A DNA stretch of 64,000 nt, from the NCBI RefSeq assembly GCF_018598185.1, contig NZ_JAHESC010000002.1:62001-126000 (forward strand). Direction: 5' to 3'. Under the pieces are notes generated by a model that saw nothing but the letters and a program-made list of their open reading frames with translations, made no database searches and was not told the DNA's origin. The translations under genes were made by a program, and so were the position numbers. Numbering within the stretch: position 1 is the first letter of the stretch; each line of letters starts with the position of its first letter. Source of the DNA: Dawidia soli. Lineage in GTDB: Bacteria; Bacteroidota; Bacteroidia; Cytophagales; Cyclobacteriaceae. Shown one piece after another: positions 43,853 through 52,201 of the stretch.

Positions 43853-43884
43853 TTTGCGCTTTTAAAGGAAACCATCTATCTTTT
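43853..43884 (+). promoter_or_regulatory. Possible promoter for the ECF sigma gene
   Basis: TTTG (43853-43856), 20 bases, then TATCTTTT (43877-43884). The last base of the -7 box is T and the spacing is one above ideal. The leader to the ATG at 43952 would be about 60 bases. Confidence 0.35.
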
Positions 43885-43951
43885 CATTCCAATTCTAAAT
43901 CTAACCCCTACAATATCGACAGAGATCTCTACGTTACCTAAATGAGACAGA

Positions 43952-44602
43952 ATGATTGACAGCAGATTCAGCGACAGCCAGTTAGTGTCGCTCTATCGTA
44001 ACGGTAACGAGAAGGCTTTTGAGATGCTCTTGCACCGCCACAAATCGAAGCTCTATACGGCCATTTACTTAATTGTAAAAGACCGCTACACAGCCGAGGA
44101 CCTGTTGCAGGAGACGTTCGTGAAAGCGATCAATACCATCCGTAGTGGACGGTATAACGAGGAGGGGAAATTCCTGCCATGGATCAGTCGCATTGCCCAT
44201 AACCTGGCGATCGACCATTTCAGAAAAGACAAACGCTACCCGGAGATAGTACTGGAGGATGGAAGCCGCGTATTCGATTCGTTGAAGTTCGCGGAAAGAT
44301 CCATGGAGGACATTCACGTCCGCCGTGATACGCGGATGAAGCTCCGGGATTACATTAAGGATTTGCCCAAAGAGCAAAAACAGGTGTTGATTATGCGTCA
44401 CTACCTACAGATGAGCTTTCAGGAGATCGCCGGCCGCACCGGAGTGAGCATTAACACTGCTCTGGGCCGTATGCGGTATGCGTTGATAAACCTGCGTAAG
44501 AAGATGATCAATAACAGAGCCTATGATAAAAACTTTTACGCAAACCGATCTAGTGAGGTACCTATACCGCGAGATTACGGAGGAGGAGAGCCGGGAAATT
44601 GA
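43952..44602 (+). CDS. ECF-type RNA polymerase sigma factor
   Basis: A 216-residue sigma-70-family protein of the extracytoplasmic-function kind. Region 2 spans about 20-95 (AFEMLLHRHKSKLYTAIYLIV, AEDLLQETFVKAI, FLPWISRIAHNLAIDHFRKD) and region 4 spans about 130-195 (LPKEQKQVLIMRHYLQMSFQEIAGRTGVSINTALGRM). A short tail (DKNFYANRSSEVPIPRDYGG) follows. Its 3' end overlaps the next small ORF by 80 bases in a different frame, which suggests coupling and a regulatory partner. The stimulus is not visible from sequence. Confidence 0.93.
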   Translation: MIDSRFSDSQLVSLYRNGNEKAFEMLLHRHKSKLYTAIYLIVKDRYTAEDLLQETFVKAINTIRSGRYNEEGKFLPWISRIAHNLAIDHFRKDKRYPEIVLEDGSRVFDSLKFAERSMEDIHVRRDTRMKLRDYIKDLPKEQKQVLIMRHYLQMSFQEIAGRTGVSINTALGRMRYALINLRKKMINNRAYDKNFYANRSSEVPIPRDYGGGEPGN

Positions 44603-44756
44603 CCGGGCACTGCTGTGCGACAACGAGCTCAAGGCGTTGTTCAATGAATTGCGCTGCATGCTGGACGAGATCGACGCTGCCGACCTCCAGCCGTCACCGG
44701 TAACGGTACAGAACATCTTGAGCTACTCGCGCAACCTGCAAGAAAGGCAGCGGTAG
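44523..44756 (+). CDS. Small acidic protein overlapping the ECF sigma gene, possible sigma partner
   Basis: A 77-residue protein starting inside the 3' end of the sigma gene, overlapping it by 80 bases in another frame. It is rich in Glu, Asp and Leu and is helical (DLVRYLYREITEEESREIDRALLCDNELKALF), similar in size and style to the small proteins that follow this group of sigma factors in Bacteroidota. It has no membrane segment or zinc-binding motif, so it is not a typical anti-sigma factor, although a regulatory interaction with the sigma factor is the simplest guess. Confidence 0.7.
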   Translation: MIKTFTQTDLVRYLYREITEEESREIDRALLCDNELKALFNELRCMLDEIDAADLQPSPVTVQNILSYSRNLQERQR

Positions 44757-44757
44757 C

Positions 44758-45345
44758 TTACAGCGTTTTCAGGTGCACTTTGCGCCAGCGTACTTTCACG
44801 CCGCCACCGTCGTGAATCTGCAGGGCAATTTTGCCATTGCTGGCGCCTATTTTTTCGTCCTTTAAGATAACCACCGGGTGCCCGTTCAAATGGGTCGTTA
44901 CCCGGTCGTTCTCTACCCGGACGACCATCTTATTCCATTCGCCTTCTTTTAAGAGCTTTTCGGCCTGTGCATCCGGCTGGATCAGCCAACCGCGTCCGTA
45001 CGATTCATAAATGCCGCCCGTGTGTTTGCCTGCCGGTGCTACTTCGGCTTGCCAGCCTGTGATGCGCGTGCCTTCGATCGAAGCATGAAAGAACACGCCG
45101 CTGTTGCCGTTCGACTCCTGTTTGAATTCGACCGTCAATTCGAAATTCTTGTATTCTTTTTGCGTGGCCAGGTAGCCGTATTGTTTGTCGGGACCGCTTT
45201 CGCAAATAAGCTCGCCATTTTCAACATACCACTTTTCGGTGCCGTACACGTCCCAGCCGGTAAGGTCTTTTTTGTTGAAGAGGTCCTGCGCTTGCACCGC
45301 GGCAACCGACAGGATACAGAGTAGGAATGCTTGTAGTTTTTTCAT
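44758..45345 (-). CDS. DUF1080 (3-keto-disaccharide hydrolase) domain protein, secreted
   Basis: A 195-residue protein with a signal peptide ending at VQAQ and a concanavalin-like beta-sandwich of the DUF1080 family: [55 protein letters not shown] and [21 protein letters not shown]. The family includes 3-keto-disaccharide hydrolases acting on sugars oxidised at C3. The ATG at 45345 overlaps the gldD stop (ATGA); an ATG eight codons upstream within gldD is less likely. The coupling to gldD looks positional rather than functional. Confidence 0.85.
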   Translation of the reverse strand: MKKLQAFLLCILSVAAVQAQDLFNKKDLTGWDVYGTEKWYVENGELICESGPDKQYGYLATQKEYKNFELTVEFKQESNGNSGVFFHASIEGTRITGWQAEVAPAGKHTGGIYESYGRGWLIQPDAQAEKLLKEGEWNKMVVRVENDRVTTHLNGHPVVILKDEKIGASNGKIALQIHDGGGVKVRWRKVHLKTL

Positions 45346-45947
45346 ATCGATGGTCCTGGTTTTTTCCATGCGAGTGTATTGATCATGTGCATGATATCCT
45401 TTTTCATGTAGTCGATGGCGGGCGCAAGCGAGTCGTTGGCCACCTGTGTGTTGAAATACAACGCGCCCCGCATGAAGTTGTTAACGGAATCGGTAACGGT
45501 AAACTGGAACTGGCTGGGGACTTCGCCTTCCAGCTCGGCAATGACGGCTGTCTTACCGGTAGGTGTCGTTGTGATCACCTCGTTAATAGCCGATGCTTTG
45601 ATCTGGTGTTTTGCGGTGAGCGTGTACGCATCGTCCAGCAGCTCCTTCAATAGCGTTTCATCGCGGTGCAAAGGCTTATACGTTATGTGCACGTTTGCTT
45701 TTAGCGCCGGGTAGTAGATCTCGATCCAGTATTTTTCACGGATGCGCGAGGAGTCCGGCAACAGCCGGGCATGTTTAGAATATTCAAAGGTATACGGCAA
45801 TGAATCGGGTAGCGACGTGTATGCGGGCTCTGGCAGCTCGAGGCGATTGTAGCCCAACGGCTTGGGCAGGTACTCACGCGTACAGGAATTGACGAATAAG
45901 ACGGTGATGAGGCCGAGACCGAAAATGTTAATGCTTTTGCCGCTCAT
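45342..45947 (-). CDS. gldD: Gliding motility lipoprotein GldD
   Basis: A 201-residue lipoprotein. The ATG at 45947 gives a signal peptide with the lipobox FVNSC; a start further upstream inside gldE would destroy it. The body matches Gld[52 protein letters not shown] and [17 protein letters not shown]. GldD is needed for gliding in Flavobacterium johnsoniae and is part of the ssb-gldE-gldD arrangement seen here. Its 5' end overlaps gldE by 20 bases and its 3' end overlaps the DUF1080 gene by four. Confidence 0.9.
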   Translation of the reverse strand: MSGKSINIFGLGLITVLFVNSCTREYLPKPLGYNRLELPEPAYTSLPDSLPYTFEYSKHARLLPDSSRIREKYWIEIYYPALKANVHITYKPLHRDETLLKELLDDAYTLTAKHQIKASAINEVITTTPTGKTAVIAELEGEVPSQFQFTVTDSVNNFMRGALYFNTQVANDSLAPAIDYMKKDIMHMINTLAWKKPGPSI

Positions 45948-47226
45948 GAATGTGAACCCGCACCTGTTTAATCTGTTTGTGTTCGAGGGATTCCACGGTA
46001 AAGGTAAATTGTTCGTGACGGATAACATCACCTAAGACCGGCATTTTACCGTGCCATTCCAGCATTTGCTCGTGCAGCGATTTATCCACCGGTTCTACCG
46101 GTGGCATGGCCTCGGTTTCCGGCAGGAGTAATGTGTACAGGTCGTTCATGGAAACATCGCCGGCAAACAGACAGGTATGGTCGTCTACACGGCGGAACAG
46201 TGCCACGGCATGATCGAACTCATTATTAATGTCGCCGACAATCTCTTCGCTGAGGTCATGCAGGGTGACCAGGCCGACGGTGCGCCCTGTGTTGTTGACG
46301 ACGATTGCCATCTTGATGGATTTCTTCAGCAAGGCTATTAGGAGCTGGTCAATCTTCCTGGACTCCAGCACAAAGGAGGCGGGACGAACCAGGTTCTGCC
46401 AGCCAAAGTCGGCCTTCTCATGCAGAAACGGCAACAAGTCCTTGACATATAAAATGCCGACGATCTTTTCCGGGCTTTCAGCATACACCGGCAGGCGTGC
46501 ATGGTGTGCCTGGGCTACGTACTCTTGCAGTTGCGTGAAGGTAAGCCTGCTGTTAATGGCTGCGGCGTTTTTGATCGGAATCATAACCTGCCGTACACTG
46601 AGCCGGGTGAACGTGAGGGCTCCCCGCAGAATCTCTTTTTCGCTATCTTCTTCCGCGTTCTCACCTTTCCTGGAAAGGCCCAATGCTTCTGCCAACTCTT
46701 CGGCTGTCGGCTCATTGCTTTCCTGCTTCAGCACGCGCTCCATCCAGGAGCGGAATCTGCGCAGGGGCCAGGTAGCGGGTTTGCACAGACGTGCCAGCGC
46801 GAGCCAGGTGGGCGCGGCGCGCAGGGCGAGCCGCATGTTGTGTTTGGTGGCATACGCTTTTAACAACGTTTCGCAGGTCAAGGCGACTAAGGCTACGACC
46901 GGTATAATCCACAACGCGGCGGTCAGGTAGTTACCCAGAAATACGATGAAGGTAAGCCAGACGGCGGTGTTCGCCCATGTTACCGTGGTGATAAACAGCT
47001 CGGGTCGCTCTAACAATATAAAAGCGGCGTACGCGCGGCGGCTCGGCTGCAGACGCAGCGTGATCATGTCGTCGGCGGTGAGTGACAGCAGTGCCGTTTT
47101 TGATAGCGTGATCAGGATGGCCAACACGAGCAGTACCAACAAGCCTGCGCTATATAAAAACATACTCACCGGCTCGGGGCGGGTGAGTATGTTTAGTAAT
47201 TCGATGTTCCCGGGAGGTTCGTCCAC
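45928..47226 (-). CDS. gldE: Gliding motility-associated protein GldE (CBS/CorC-type)
   Basis: A 432-residue membrane protein starting with GTG. The N-terminal DUF21-like transmembrane domain has about four helices ([21 protein letters not shown] onward), then come a pair of CBS domains (about 200-330; [58 protein letters not shown]) and a CorC/HlyC domain at the end. GldE is a close relative of the CorC/CNNM metal-homeostasis proteins and, in Flavobacterium, partly replaces GldD function. It lies between ssb and gldD on the minus strand. Confidence 0.9.
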   Translation of the reverse strand: MDEPPGNIELLNILTRPEPVSMFLYSAGLLVLLVLAILITLSKTALLSLTADDMITLRLQPSRRAYAAFILLERPELFITTVTWANTAVWLTFIVFLGNYLTAALWIIPVVALVALTCETLLKAYATKHNMRLALRAAPTWLALARLCKPATWPLRRFRSWMERVLKQESNEPTAEELAEALGLSRKGENAEEDSEKEILRGALTFTRLSVRQVMIPIKNAAAINSRLTFTQLQEYVAQAHHARLPVYAESPEKIVGILYVKDLLPFLHEKADFGWQNLVRPASFVLESRKIDQLLIALLKKSIKMAIVVNNTGRTVGLVTLHDLSEEIVGDINNEFDHAVALFRRVDDHTCLFAGDVSMNDLYTLLLPETEAMPPVEPVDKSLHEQMLEWHGKMPVLGDVIRHEQFTFTVESLEHKQIKQVRVHIHERQKH

Positions 47227-47249
47227 GCAAAAAAGATCTCAGTGACGAA

Positions 47250-47696
47250 TTAGAACGGGAGGTCGTCCGTGCTGGTATCGGCCGGAGCGGTTACGCGCAT
47301 GTTGTCGCCAACCGAACGGTCTGAGGAACCGTAGTCGGAACTCATGCCACCGCCGCCGCCATTGCCTTTCGGTGAAAGCATGTTCATGTTATCGCCGACG
47401 ATCTCCGTTGTATAACGCGTTACGCCGTCTTTCTCCCACGAGCGTGTGCGCAGTTTTCCTTCGATGTATACCATGTCGCCTTTGCGCAGGTACTTCTGAG
47501 CGATCTCTGCCAGGCCGCGCCACAGCACGATGTTGTGCCATTCTGTTATTTCCTTCTTCTCACCAGTAGTACGGTCCTTATAACTTTCTGAGGTGGCAAT
47601 GCTGAAGTTCGCTACCACGGCACCGTTGTCGAGGTTTCGTACTTCGGGATCTTTACCAAGGCGTCCAATTAAGATTACTTTGTTTACTCCTGACAT
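47250..47696 (-). CDS. ssb: Single-stranded DNA-binding protein
   Basis: A 148-residue SSB. The OB-fold is clear ([66 protein letters not shown]), followed by a Gly/Ser-rich linker and the acidic C-terminal tip TDDLPF that recruits partner proteins. The gene order mutY - ssb - gldE - gldD (read leftward) is characteristic of Bacteroidota. A leader of about 80 bases holds a hairpin described separately. Confidence 0.96.
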   Translation of the reverse strand: MSGVNKVILIGRLGKDPEVRNLDNGAVVANFSIATSESYKDRTTGEKKEITEWHNIVLWRGLAEIAQKYLRKGDMVYIEGKLRTRSWEKDGVTRYTTEIVGDNMNMLSPKGNGGGGGMSSDYGSSDRSVGDNMRVTAPADTSTDDLPF

Positions 47697-47726
47697 ATAT
47701 GTTATTATTTATTTACAGCTTTCATC

Positions 47727-47779
47727 CCTCCACGCGTGCGCGCGGGTACGAGCCGGTAAGAGCATGTGGTGCATGGAGG
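47727..47779 (-). promoter_or_regulatory. Hairpin in the ssb leader
   Basis: On the minus strand CCTCCATGC (47771-47779) pairs with GCGTGGAGG (47727-47735), nine base pairs with one T-G wobble, enclosing a GC-rich loop of 35 bases. A TATTTTTG -7 box lies at 47784-47791, so the stem would begin at or near the 5' end of the message. Confidence 0.45.
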
Positions 47780-47783
47780 TAAA

Positions 47784-47791
47784 CAAAAATA
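47784..47791 (-). promoter_or_regulatory. Possible -7 box for ssb
   Basis: TATTTTTG on the minus strand, a perfect TAnnTTTG match about 90 bases upstream of the ssb start. The -33 position has only a T-run. Confidence 0.35.
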
Positions 47792-47806
47792 CCAATCTTG
47801 AGTCAA

Positions 47807-48862
47807 CTATAAAAGCTGGTAGTCTTCCAGGAACCGGCTAATCAACACGGGCTTAGGCAGATCGGAGATTTTTTGTGAAGAATAGTATTTTAGTCCGTCC
47901 GCACCTGCTGCCTGCGACCTTTGGTCGGCCAGTGTAATGAATGTCGCATGAATGATCTGGTGGCTGAGCACGTGTTTATATTTTTTTGAGATGGTCGCGT
48001 CGTCCTGGTTAAATTTCTTCAGCAGAGGATCTTGTGCCATGAGCTTTACCGGATTGGCAGGTTTAACTTTTTCGACCACATAAAAATCATACAGGCCATG
48101 CCAGATGTCTTTTTGATCGCGCTTTTTCATCAGCATCGACTTGCCTTTGCGGATCACATAATAGTAGAAGTACCGGGGCCGGGCCGCTTTTGCTTTGGTT
48201 TTAACCGGCAGCATGTCTTGCAGCTCGTTTTTGGCGGCAAAGCAGGTTGTAGCAAAGGTACAGGTGTCGCAGTCGGGTTTGCCGGGAGTGCAGTACAGGG
48301 CGCCGAACTCCATGATAGCCTGGTTGTGCTGGTCAGGGTTTTTTGTGCTGATCAGCTCATTTGCCAGTGTTGCAAAAACCTTTTTCCCTTCCGGACTGTT
48401 GATTTCCGTATCGATGCCAAAGATCCTGGCCAGTACGCGAAAGACGTTGCCGTCGACCACGGCCACGGATTCGCGAAATGCGAAGGATGCAATGGCCGCG
48501 GCGGTGTAATCGCCTATGCCGGGCAGGGTTTTAAGCGTTTGAAAATTGTCGGGGAAGGCGCCCTGAAACCGAGCTACCACCTCTTTGGCACATTTGTGCA
48601 GGTTCCTGGCACGCGTGTAGTAGCCCAATCCTTGCCATAAGCGCAGTACTTCCTGTTCGGAGGCGGCGGCCAGGGCCTGGACGGTCGGGAACTTTTCGAT
48701 AAACCGGAGGTAGTAGGGCAGCCCCTGGGCGACCCGTGTCTGCTGCAAAATGATCTCTGACAACCATATTTTGTAGGGGTCCTGGGTATCCCGCCAGGGC
48801 AGGTTACGTTTGCGTGTGTGATACCATTCAACGACTTTATCAGAGAAATATCGTTTGTCCAT
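47807..48862 (-). CDS. mutY: A/G-specific adenine DNA glycosylase
   Basis: A 351-residue base-excision repair enzyme that removes adenine mispaired with 8-oxoguanine. Catalytic Glu36 is in SEIILQQTRVAQG; the helix-hairpin-helix motif LPGIGDYTAAAIASFAF leads to Asp137 (VDGNV); the iron-sulfur cluster ligands are Cys191, Cys198, Cys201 and Cys207 (spacing 6-2-5). The C-terminal NUDIX-like domain that reads 8-oxoG is present. An AGGAGG lies directly against the ATG. It diverges from the HU-type gene. Confidence 0.96.
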   Translation of the reverse strand: MDKRYFSDKVVEWYHTRKRNLPWRDTQDPYKIWLSEIILQQTRVAQGLPYYLRFIEKFPTVQALAAASEQEVLRLWQGLGYYTRARNLHKCAKEVVARFQGAFPDNFQTLKTLPGIGDYTAAAIASFAFRESVAVVDGNVFRVLARIFGIDTEINSPEGKKVFATLANELISTKNPDQHNQAIMEFGALYCTPGKPDCDTCTFATTCFAAKNELQDMLPVKTKAKAARPRYFYYYVIRKGKSMLMKKRDQKDIWHGLYDFYVVEKVKPANPVKLMAQDPLLKKFNQDDATISKKYKHVLSHQIIHATFITLADQRSQAAGADGLKYYSSQKISDLPKPVLISRFLEDYQLL

Positions 48863-48893
48863 CCTCCTGATTATCAGATTTTTTCAATATTCA

Positions 48894-48924
48894 TTTTTAA
48901 ATCTACGAGCGGCATATAAATTTG
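48894..48924 (+). promoter_or_regulatory. Possible promoter for the HU-type gene
   Basis: TTTT (48894-48897), 19 bases, TAAATTTG (48917-48924). The -7 box is perfect and the -33 box partial. The GTG start is 35 bases downstream. Confidence 0.4.
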
Positions 48925-48959
48925 CCAACCCAAAAAATTCGACATAAAAATATAACACA

Positions 48960-49295
48960 GTGACCAAAGCAGACATCATCAACGAAATTGCTGAAAAGAC
49001 CGGAGTAGATAAAGCAGATGTCACCGCATCGGTGGAAGCTTTCTTCAGCGTGGTTAAGAATTCCATGGCCAATGGCAACAATATTTATATCCGGGGTTTC
49101 GGCAGCTTCATCAACAAAAAAAGAAAGAAGAAGATTGCCCGAAACATATCGCGGAATACGGCCCTGGTGATCGATGAGCACTATGTTCCCAGCTTTAAGC
49201 CTGCAAAGATCTTTGTGAGCAAAATTAAAAGCAGCGAGAAAGTTAAACAGTTAGCCGACACAGCTGAGAAATATAAAGAAGAGGATGTTGATTAA
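48960..49295 (+). CDS. HU/IHF-family DNA-binding protein
   Basis: A 111-residue histone-like protein. Start is GTG, giving the normal N-terminus (TKADIINEIAEKTG). The helical dimerisation part is followed by the DNA-embracing beta arm (IYIRGFGSFINKKRKKKIARN, then IDEHYVPSFKPAKIFVSKI). It is about 15-20 residues longer than E. coli HU, with an acidic helical C-terminal tail (KVKQLADTAEKYKEEDVD) common in Bacteroidota. It probably shapes nucleoid DNA or assists recombination; which of HU or IHF it is cannot be said. Confidence 0.93.
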   Translation: MTKADIINEIAEKTGVDKADVTASVEAFFSVVKNSMANGNNIYIRGFGSFINKKRKKKIARNISRNTALVIDEHYVPSFKPAKIFVSKIKSSEKVKQLADTAEKYKEEDVD

Positions 49296-49340
49296 GAGCA
49301 GGACCCGTCTTGACCCGTTCCCGGGAATTCCTTCCAAAAC

Positions 49341-50153
49341 ATGCTAAAAACGCGTATTATACTCATAGTCGCCTGTGTGGCGGTGATCGTCCTTCTTTTT
49401 CTATTACCCAAGGTAGTGGTCGAGAATGACGGCTCTGTCGCAACGGGCCCGGCGGCCGATTCTGTGGGTCAGCACGCCGACGTGCACGCTGCCGCACCGC
49501 GTGCGGTGCTTCAATCCATTGCATCTTTGCGCATTCAATATCAAACAGGCTCGGAAAAAGAAAAAAATGCTATCTTTGCCGACTCTTTGGCGGGCCTGTA
49601 CCGAATTGCTGGCAAATTTGACAGTGCGGCGTGGTTTTCTGAAGAAACAGCGAAGTTCTTTAACACGACGGAAAGCTGGATCGAAGCCGGTGATGATTAT
49701 TACCAGGCGTTCGGTTTTGCAACGGACGAAGCCAAACAAAACCGGCTGGCTGGCAAGGCACAGGAGCTTTACAAAAAGGTATTGGATGAAAATCCTAAAA
49801 ACCTGGACGTAAAAACGAAACTGGCTATGACCTACCTAAGCTCGACAAACCCCATGCAGGGCATTATGTTGCTGCGCGAGGTATTGGCAGAAGATCCGAA
49901 GAATGAGTTGGCCCTCTATAATATGGGGATGCTTTCCATTCAATCCGGACAGCATGAAAAGGCCGTGGAACGGCTCGAAGAGCTGTTGAAGGTGAACCCG
50001 AATCACACACAAGGTCATTTATTGCTTGGCATTGCGTTGATGAACACCGGAGACAACCAACGGGCGAAGGAACAATTTGAACGCGTAAAAGAAATGGATG
50101 AGGATCCGGCCGTACAAGCGACGGTAGATTCTTATCTGAAGGATTTAAAATAA
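49341..50153 (+). CDS. TPR protein with N-terminal membrane anchor
   Basis: A 270-residue protein with one N-terminal hydrophobic helix (IILIVACVAVIVLLFLL) and a helical C-terminal half made of tetratricopeptide repeats: KAQELYKKVLDENPKNLDVKTKLA, LLREVLAEDPKNELALYNMG and RLEELLKVNPNHTQGHLLLGIAL are the clearest units. TPR arrays mediate protein-protein contact, here on the outer or inner face of the membrane. The gene sits between the HU-type gene and the bL38 gene, and probably shares their transcript. No partner is identified. Confidence 0.85.
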   Translation: MLKTRIILIVACVAVIVLLFLLPKVVVENDGSVATGPAADSVGQHADVHAAAPRAVLQSIASLRIQYQTGSEKEKNAIFADSLAGLYRIAGKFDSAAWFSEETAKFFNTTESWIEAGDDYYQAFGFATDEAKQNRLAGKAQELYKKVLDENPKNLDVKTKLAMTYLSSTNPMQGIMLLREVLAEDPKNELALYNMGMLSIQSGQHEKAVERLEELLKVNPNHTQGHLLLGIALMNTGDNQRAKEQFERVKEMDEDPAVQATVDSYLKDLK

Positions 50154-50177
50154 TAGCATCATTTTTAAAGCATTACT

Positions 50178-50267
50178 ATGCCAAGCGGAAAGAAAAGAAA
50201 GAAGCATAAGATGGCGACGCACAAGCGTAAGAAGCGTCTTAGAAAGAACAGACATAAGAAGAAATAA
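50178..50267 (+). CDS. Ribosomal mini-protein bL38 (AURKAIP1/COX24-like)
   Basis: A 29-residue, extremely basic protein (MPSGKKRKKHKMATHKRKKR, then LRKNRHKKK), ATG 50178 to TAA 50265-50267. The KMATHKRKKRLRKNRHKKK core is the signature of the AURKAIP1/COX24 (mS38-like) group. In Flavobacterium johnsoniae such a peptide was found as a ribosomal protein, named bL38. Its location between an HU-type gene and RNase G recurs in the phylum. Too short for standard gene callers, it would be missed by length filters. Confidence 0.8.
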   Translation: MPSGKKRKKHKMATHKRKKRLRKNRHKKK

Positions 50268-50283
50268 CCGGGCCACCGGTTAG

Positions 50284-50309
50284 CACTGCTTCACAGAGGT
50301 GAAGCAGTG
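50284..50309 (+). terminator. Hairpin after the bL38 gene
   Basis: A perfect 11-bp stem, CACTGCTTCAC with GTGAAGCAGTG (50284-50294 and 50299-50309), loop AGAG. The T-run follows about 17 bases later (50326-50332), so termination may be partial and allow read-through to RNase G. Confidence 0.55.
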
Positions 50310-50348
50310 TGTCTATACACATCATTTTTTATTTAATTATTTCTTGTT

Positions 50349-51908
50349 TTGAGTAATGAACTAATCATTAGTGCCACTCAGAACGGATGTCGTATAGCCC
50401 TTCTTAAAGACAAGACGCTGGTTGAATTCCACAACGAGGAGGAAGGCAGCAAATTTACAGTAGGCGACATTTATTTAGGTTCTGTCAAGAAAGTTGTACA
50501 GGGCCTGAATGCAGCATTTATAGATGTCGGCTACGATAAGGATGCCTTTTTGCATTACCTCGACCTCGGTCCGCAGTTCAGTTCACTTTCAAAGTTTACC
50601 AAGCTGGTCCGGGCCAAGAAGATCAACGGCGCCAAGCTCGACAAATTCAATCTGGAGCAGGACATTGACAAGCATGGGAAAATTACCCAGCAGCTTACCA
50701 AGGGTCAATTAATTCCTGTGCAGGTTGTTAAAGAGCCAATCTCTACAAAGGGCCCCCGATTATCCTGTGAGTTATCCTTAGCCGGTCGTTACCTGGTGTT
50801 GGTACCTTTTTCCAACGCTGTCAGCGTATCGAAGAAAATAACCTCCAACGAGGAGCGTAAGCGTCTGCTTCGCCTGATCCAATCCATCAAGCCTGAAAAG
50901 TTTGGCGTGATCATCCGCACCGTGGCCGAAGGCCGCGAGGTAGCAGAGCTCGATCGCGACCTGCGCAACATGGTTAAGACCTGGGAAGACGGCATGGAAC
51001 GCCTCGTAACGGCGTCGCCGCGCGATAAGGTTATCGGCGAGATCAATAAGACATCCTCTCTGTTGCGCGACATGCTGAACGAGTCTTTCGACAACCTGCA
51101 TGTTGACGATAAAAAGATCTTTGAAGAGGTTAAAGCCTATGTGCGCACGATCGCTCCCGACAAGGAAAAGATCGTAAAACTGTATACAGGCAAAGCCAAG
51201 ATATTCGAGCATTACGGTATTGAGAAGCAGATCAAGTCGGCCTTCGGCACGACGGTGAGCCTCAAGGGCGGCGGCTATTTGATCATCGAGCATACCGAAG
51301 CGCTCCACGTCATCGACGTGAATAGCGGGAACAAATCAAACCGCGAAGAAAACCAGGAGACCACAGCGCTTTCTGTCAATATAGAAGCGGCCAAAGAGAT
51401 CGCCCGTCAATTACGACTGCGCGATATGGGTGGTATCATCGTGATCGACTTTATCGATATGCGGAATATCGATAACAAGAAACTCATCCATAAGATCATG
51501 AAGGATGAGATGGCCGACGACAAGGCCAAGTCGACCGTACTGCCGTTGTCGAAGTTTGGTCTGATGCAGATCACACGTGAACGTGTGCGTCCGCAGATGA
51601 ATATTGCTACCAAAGAGGTTTGCCCTACTTGTAACGGTACGGGTAAGATCACCGCCTCTATCCTGGTGTCCGACCTTGTTGAGAAGAACGTCGAGCACCT
51701 GCTGGTGAAGCAAAACGAAAAGAACCTGGTCTTGGCCTTGCACCCCTATCTGCATGCCTACTTTACCAAAGGCTTTATCTCCCAGCGCATGCGTTGGTAC
51801 TTTAAATACAAGCGCTGGGTGAACATCGTCATGGATTCTTCCATGGCCGTGACGGAATTTAAATTCCTGAACAAGGAGGGCGAAGAAATTCAGCTCACTG
51901 CGAGCTGA
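50349..51908 (+). CDS. rng: Ribonuclease G/E family endoribonuclease
   Basis: A 519-residue single-strand-specific endonuclease for rRNA maturation and mRNA decay. The start is TTG at 50349 (SNELIISATQNG); no ATG gives a better N-terminus. The S1 domain is near 38-125 (IYLGSVKKVVQGLNAAFIDVGYDKDAFLH), the 5'-sensor and DNase I-like catalytic domain follow with VIDVNSGNKSNREENQE and DMGGIIVIDFIDMR (metal-binding aspartates), and the zinc-link motif is CPTCNGTGK. The long C-terminal scaffold of RNase E is missing, so it is RNase G-like. Confidence 0.94.
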   Translation: MSNELIISATQNGCRIALLKDKTLVEFHNEEEGSKFTVGDIYLGSVKKVVQGLNAAFIDVGYDKDAFLHYLDLGPQFSSLSKFTKLVRAKKINGAKLDKFNLEQDIDKHGKITQQLTKGQLIPVQVVKEPISTKGPRLSCELSLAGRYLVLVPFSNAVSVSKKITSNEERKRLLRLIQSIKPEKFGVIIRTVAEGREVAELDRDLRNMVKTWEDGMERLVTASPRDKVIGEINKTSSLLRDMLNESFDNLHVDDKKIFEEVKAYVRTIAPDKEKIVKLYTGKAKIFEHYGIEKQIKSAFGTTVSLKGGGYLIIEHTEALHVIDVNSGNKSNREENQETTALSVNIEAAKEIARQLRLRDMGGIIVIDFIDMRNIDNKKLIHKIMKDEMADDKAKSTVLPLSKFGLMQITRERVRPQMNIATKEVCPTCNGTGKITASILVSDLVEKNVEHLLVKQNEKNLVLALHPYLHAYFTKGFISQRMRWYFKYKRWVNIVMDSSMAVTEFKFLNKEGEEIQLTAS

Positions 51909-51949
51909 TCGCTAAAAGATAATATACCGGGCATGTTGCCAGGTGTAAG

Positions 51950-51982
51950 AAGCCGCTTCCTATATATGGGGCGGCTTTCTTA
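51950..51982 (+). terminator. Terminator of rng
   Basis: AAGCCGC (51950-51956) pairs with GCGGCTT (51971-51977) across a 14-base loop, followed by TTTCTTATT. Confidence 0.65.
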
Positions 51983-52147
51983 TTGGCGCGCGTTGCCGGC
52001 GCAGGCCCGGACACAGCAGGCTTGCGCGGAAGATGCCTTCGAGCTATCCGGGGCATGTCCCAGTGCTTTTAGGACTATGTCATCGCTGGGGTAACAGTGG
52101 CTCAACGCCAAGATACGTCTAAGATAACCCTGCTTTTGACCCCCCTT

Positions 52148-52182
52148 AAAAGCAGAAAGGCCACCTTTTCAAGGTAGCCTTT
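52148..52182 (-). terminator. Terminator of the AsmA-type gene
   Basis: AAAGGCCACCTT pairs with AAGGTAGCCTTT (12 bp, loop TTC). The one imperfect pair is C-A on the plus strand but T-G on the minus strand, so the minus-strand RNA is fully paired, then followed by CTGCTTTTAA. It therefore fits a minus-strand terminator. Confidence 0.65.
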
Positions 52183-52201
52183 CCGATTGTCGGTGTTTGG
52201 A

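Larger units (their letters stand above)
51909..52201. other. Intergenic gap between convergent rng and the AsmA-type gene
   Basis: This 293-base gap holds the rng terminator (51950-51982), the AsmA-gene terminator (52148-52182), and between them a GC-rich structured stretch (51985-52090) with GCGCAGGCC/GGCTTGCGC pairing (about 51996-52024) and ATGCC/GGCAT pairing downstream. I find no ORF and cannot relate the middle part to the dispersed hairpin family. Confidence 0.5.
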
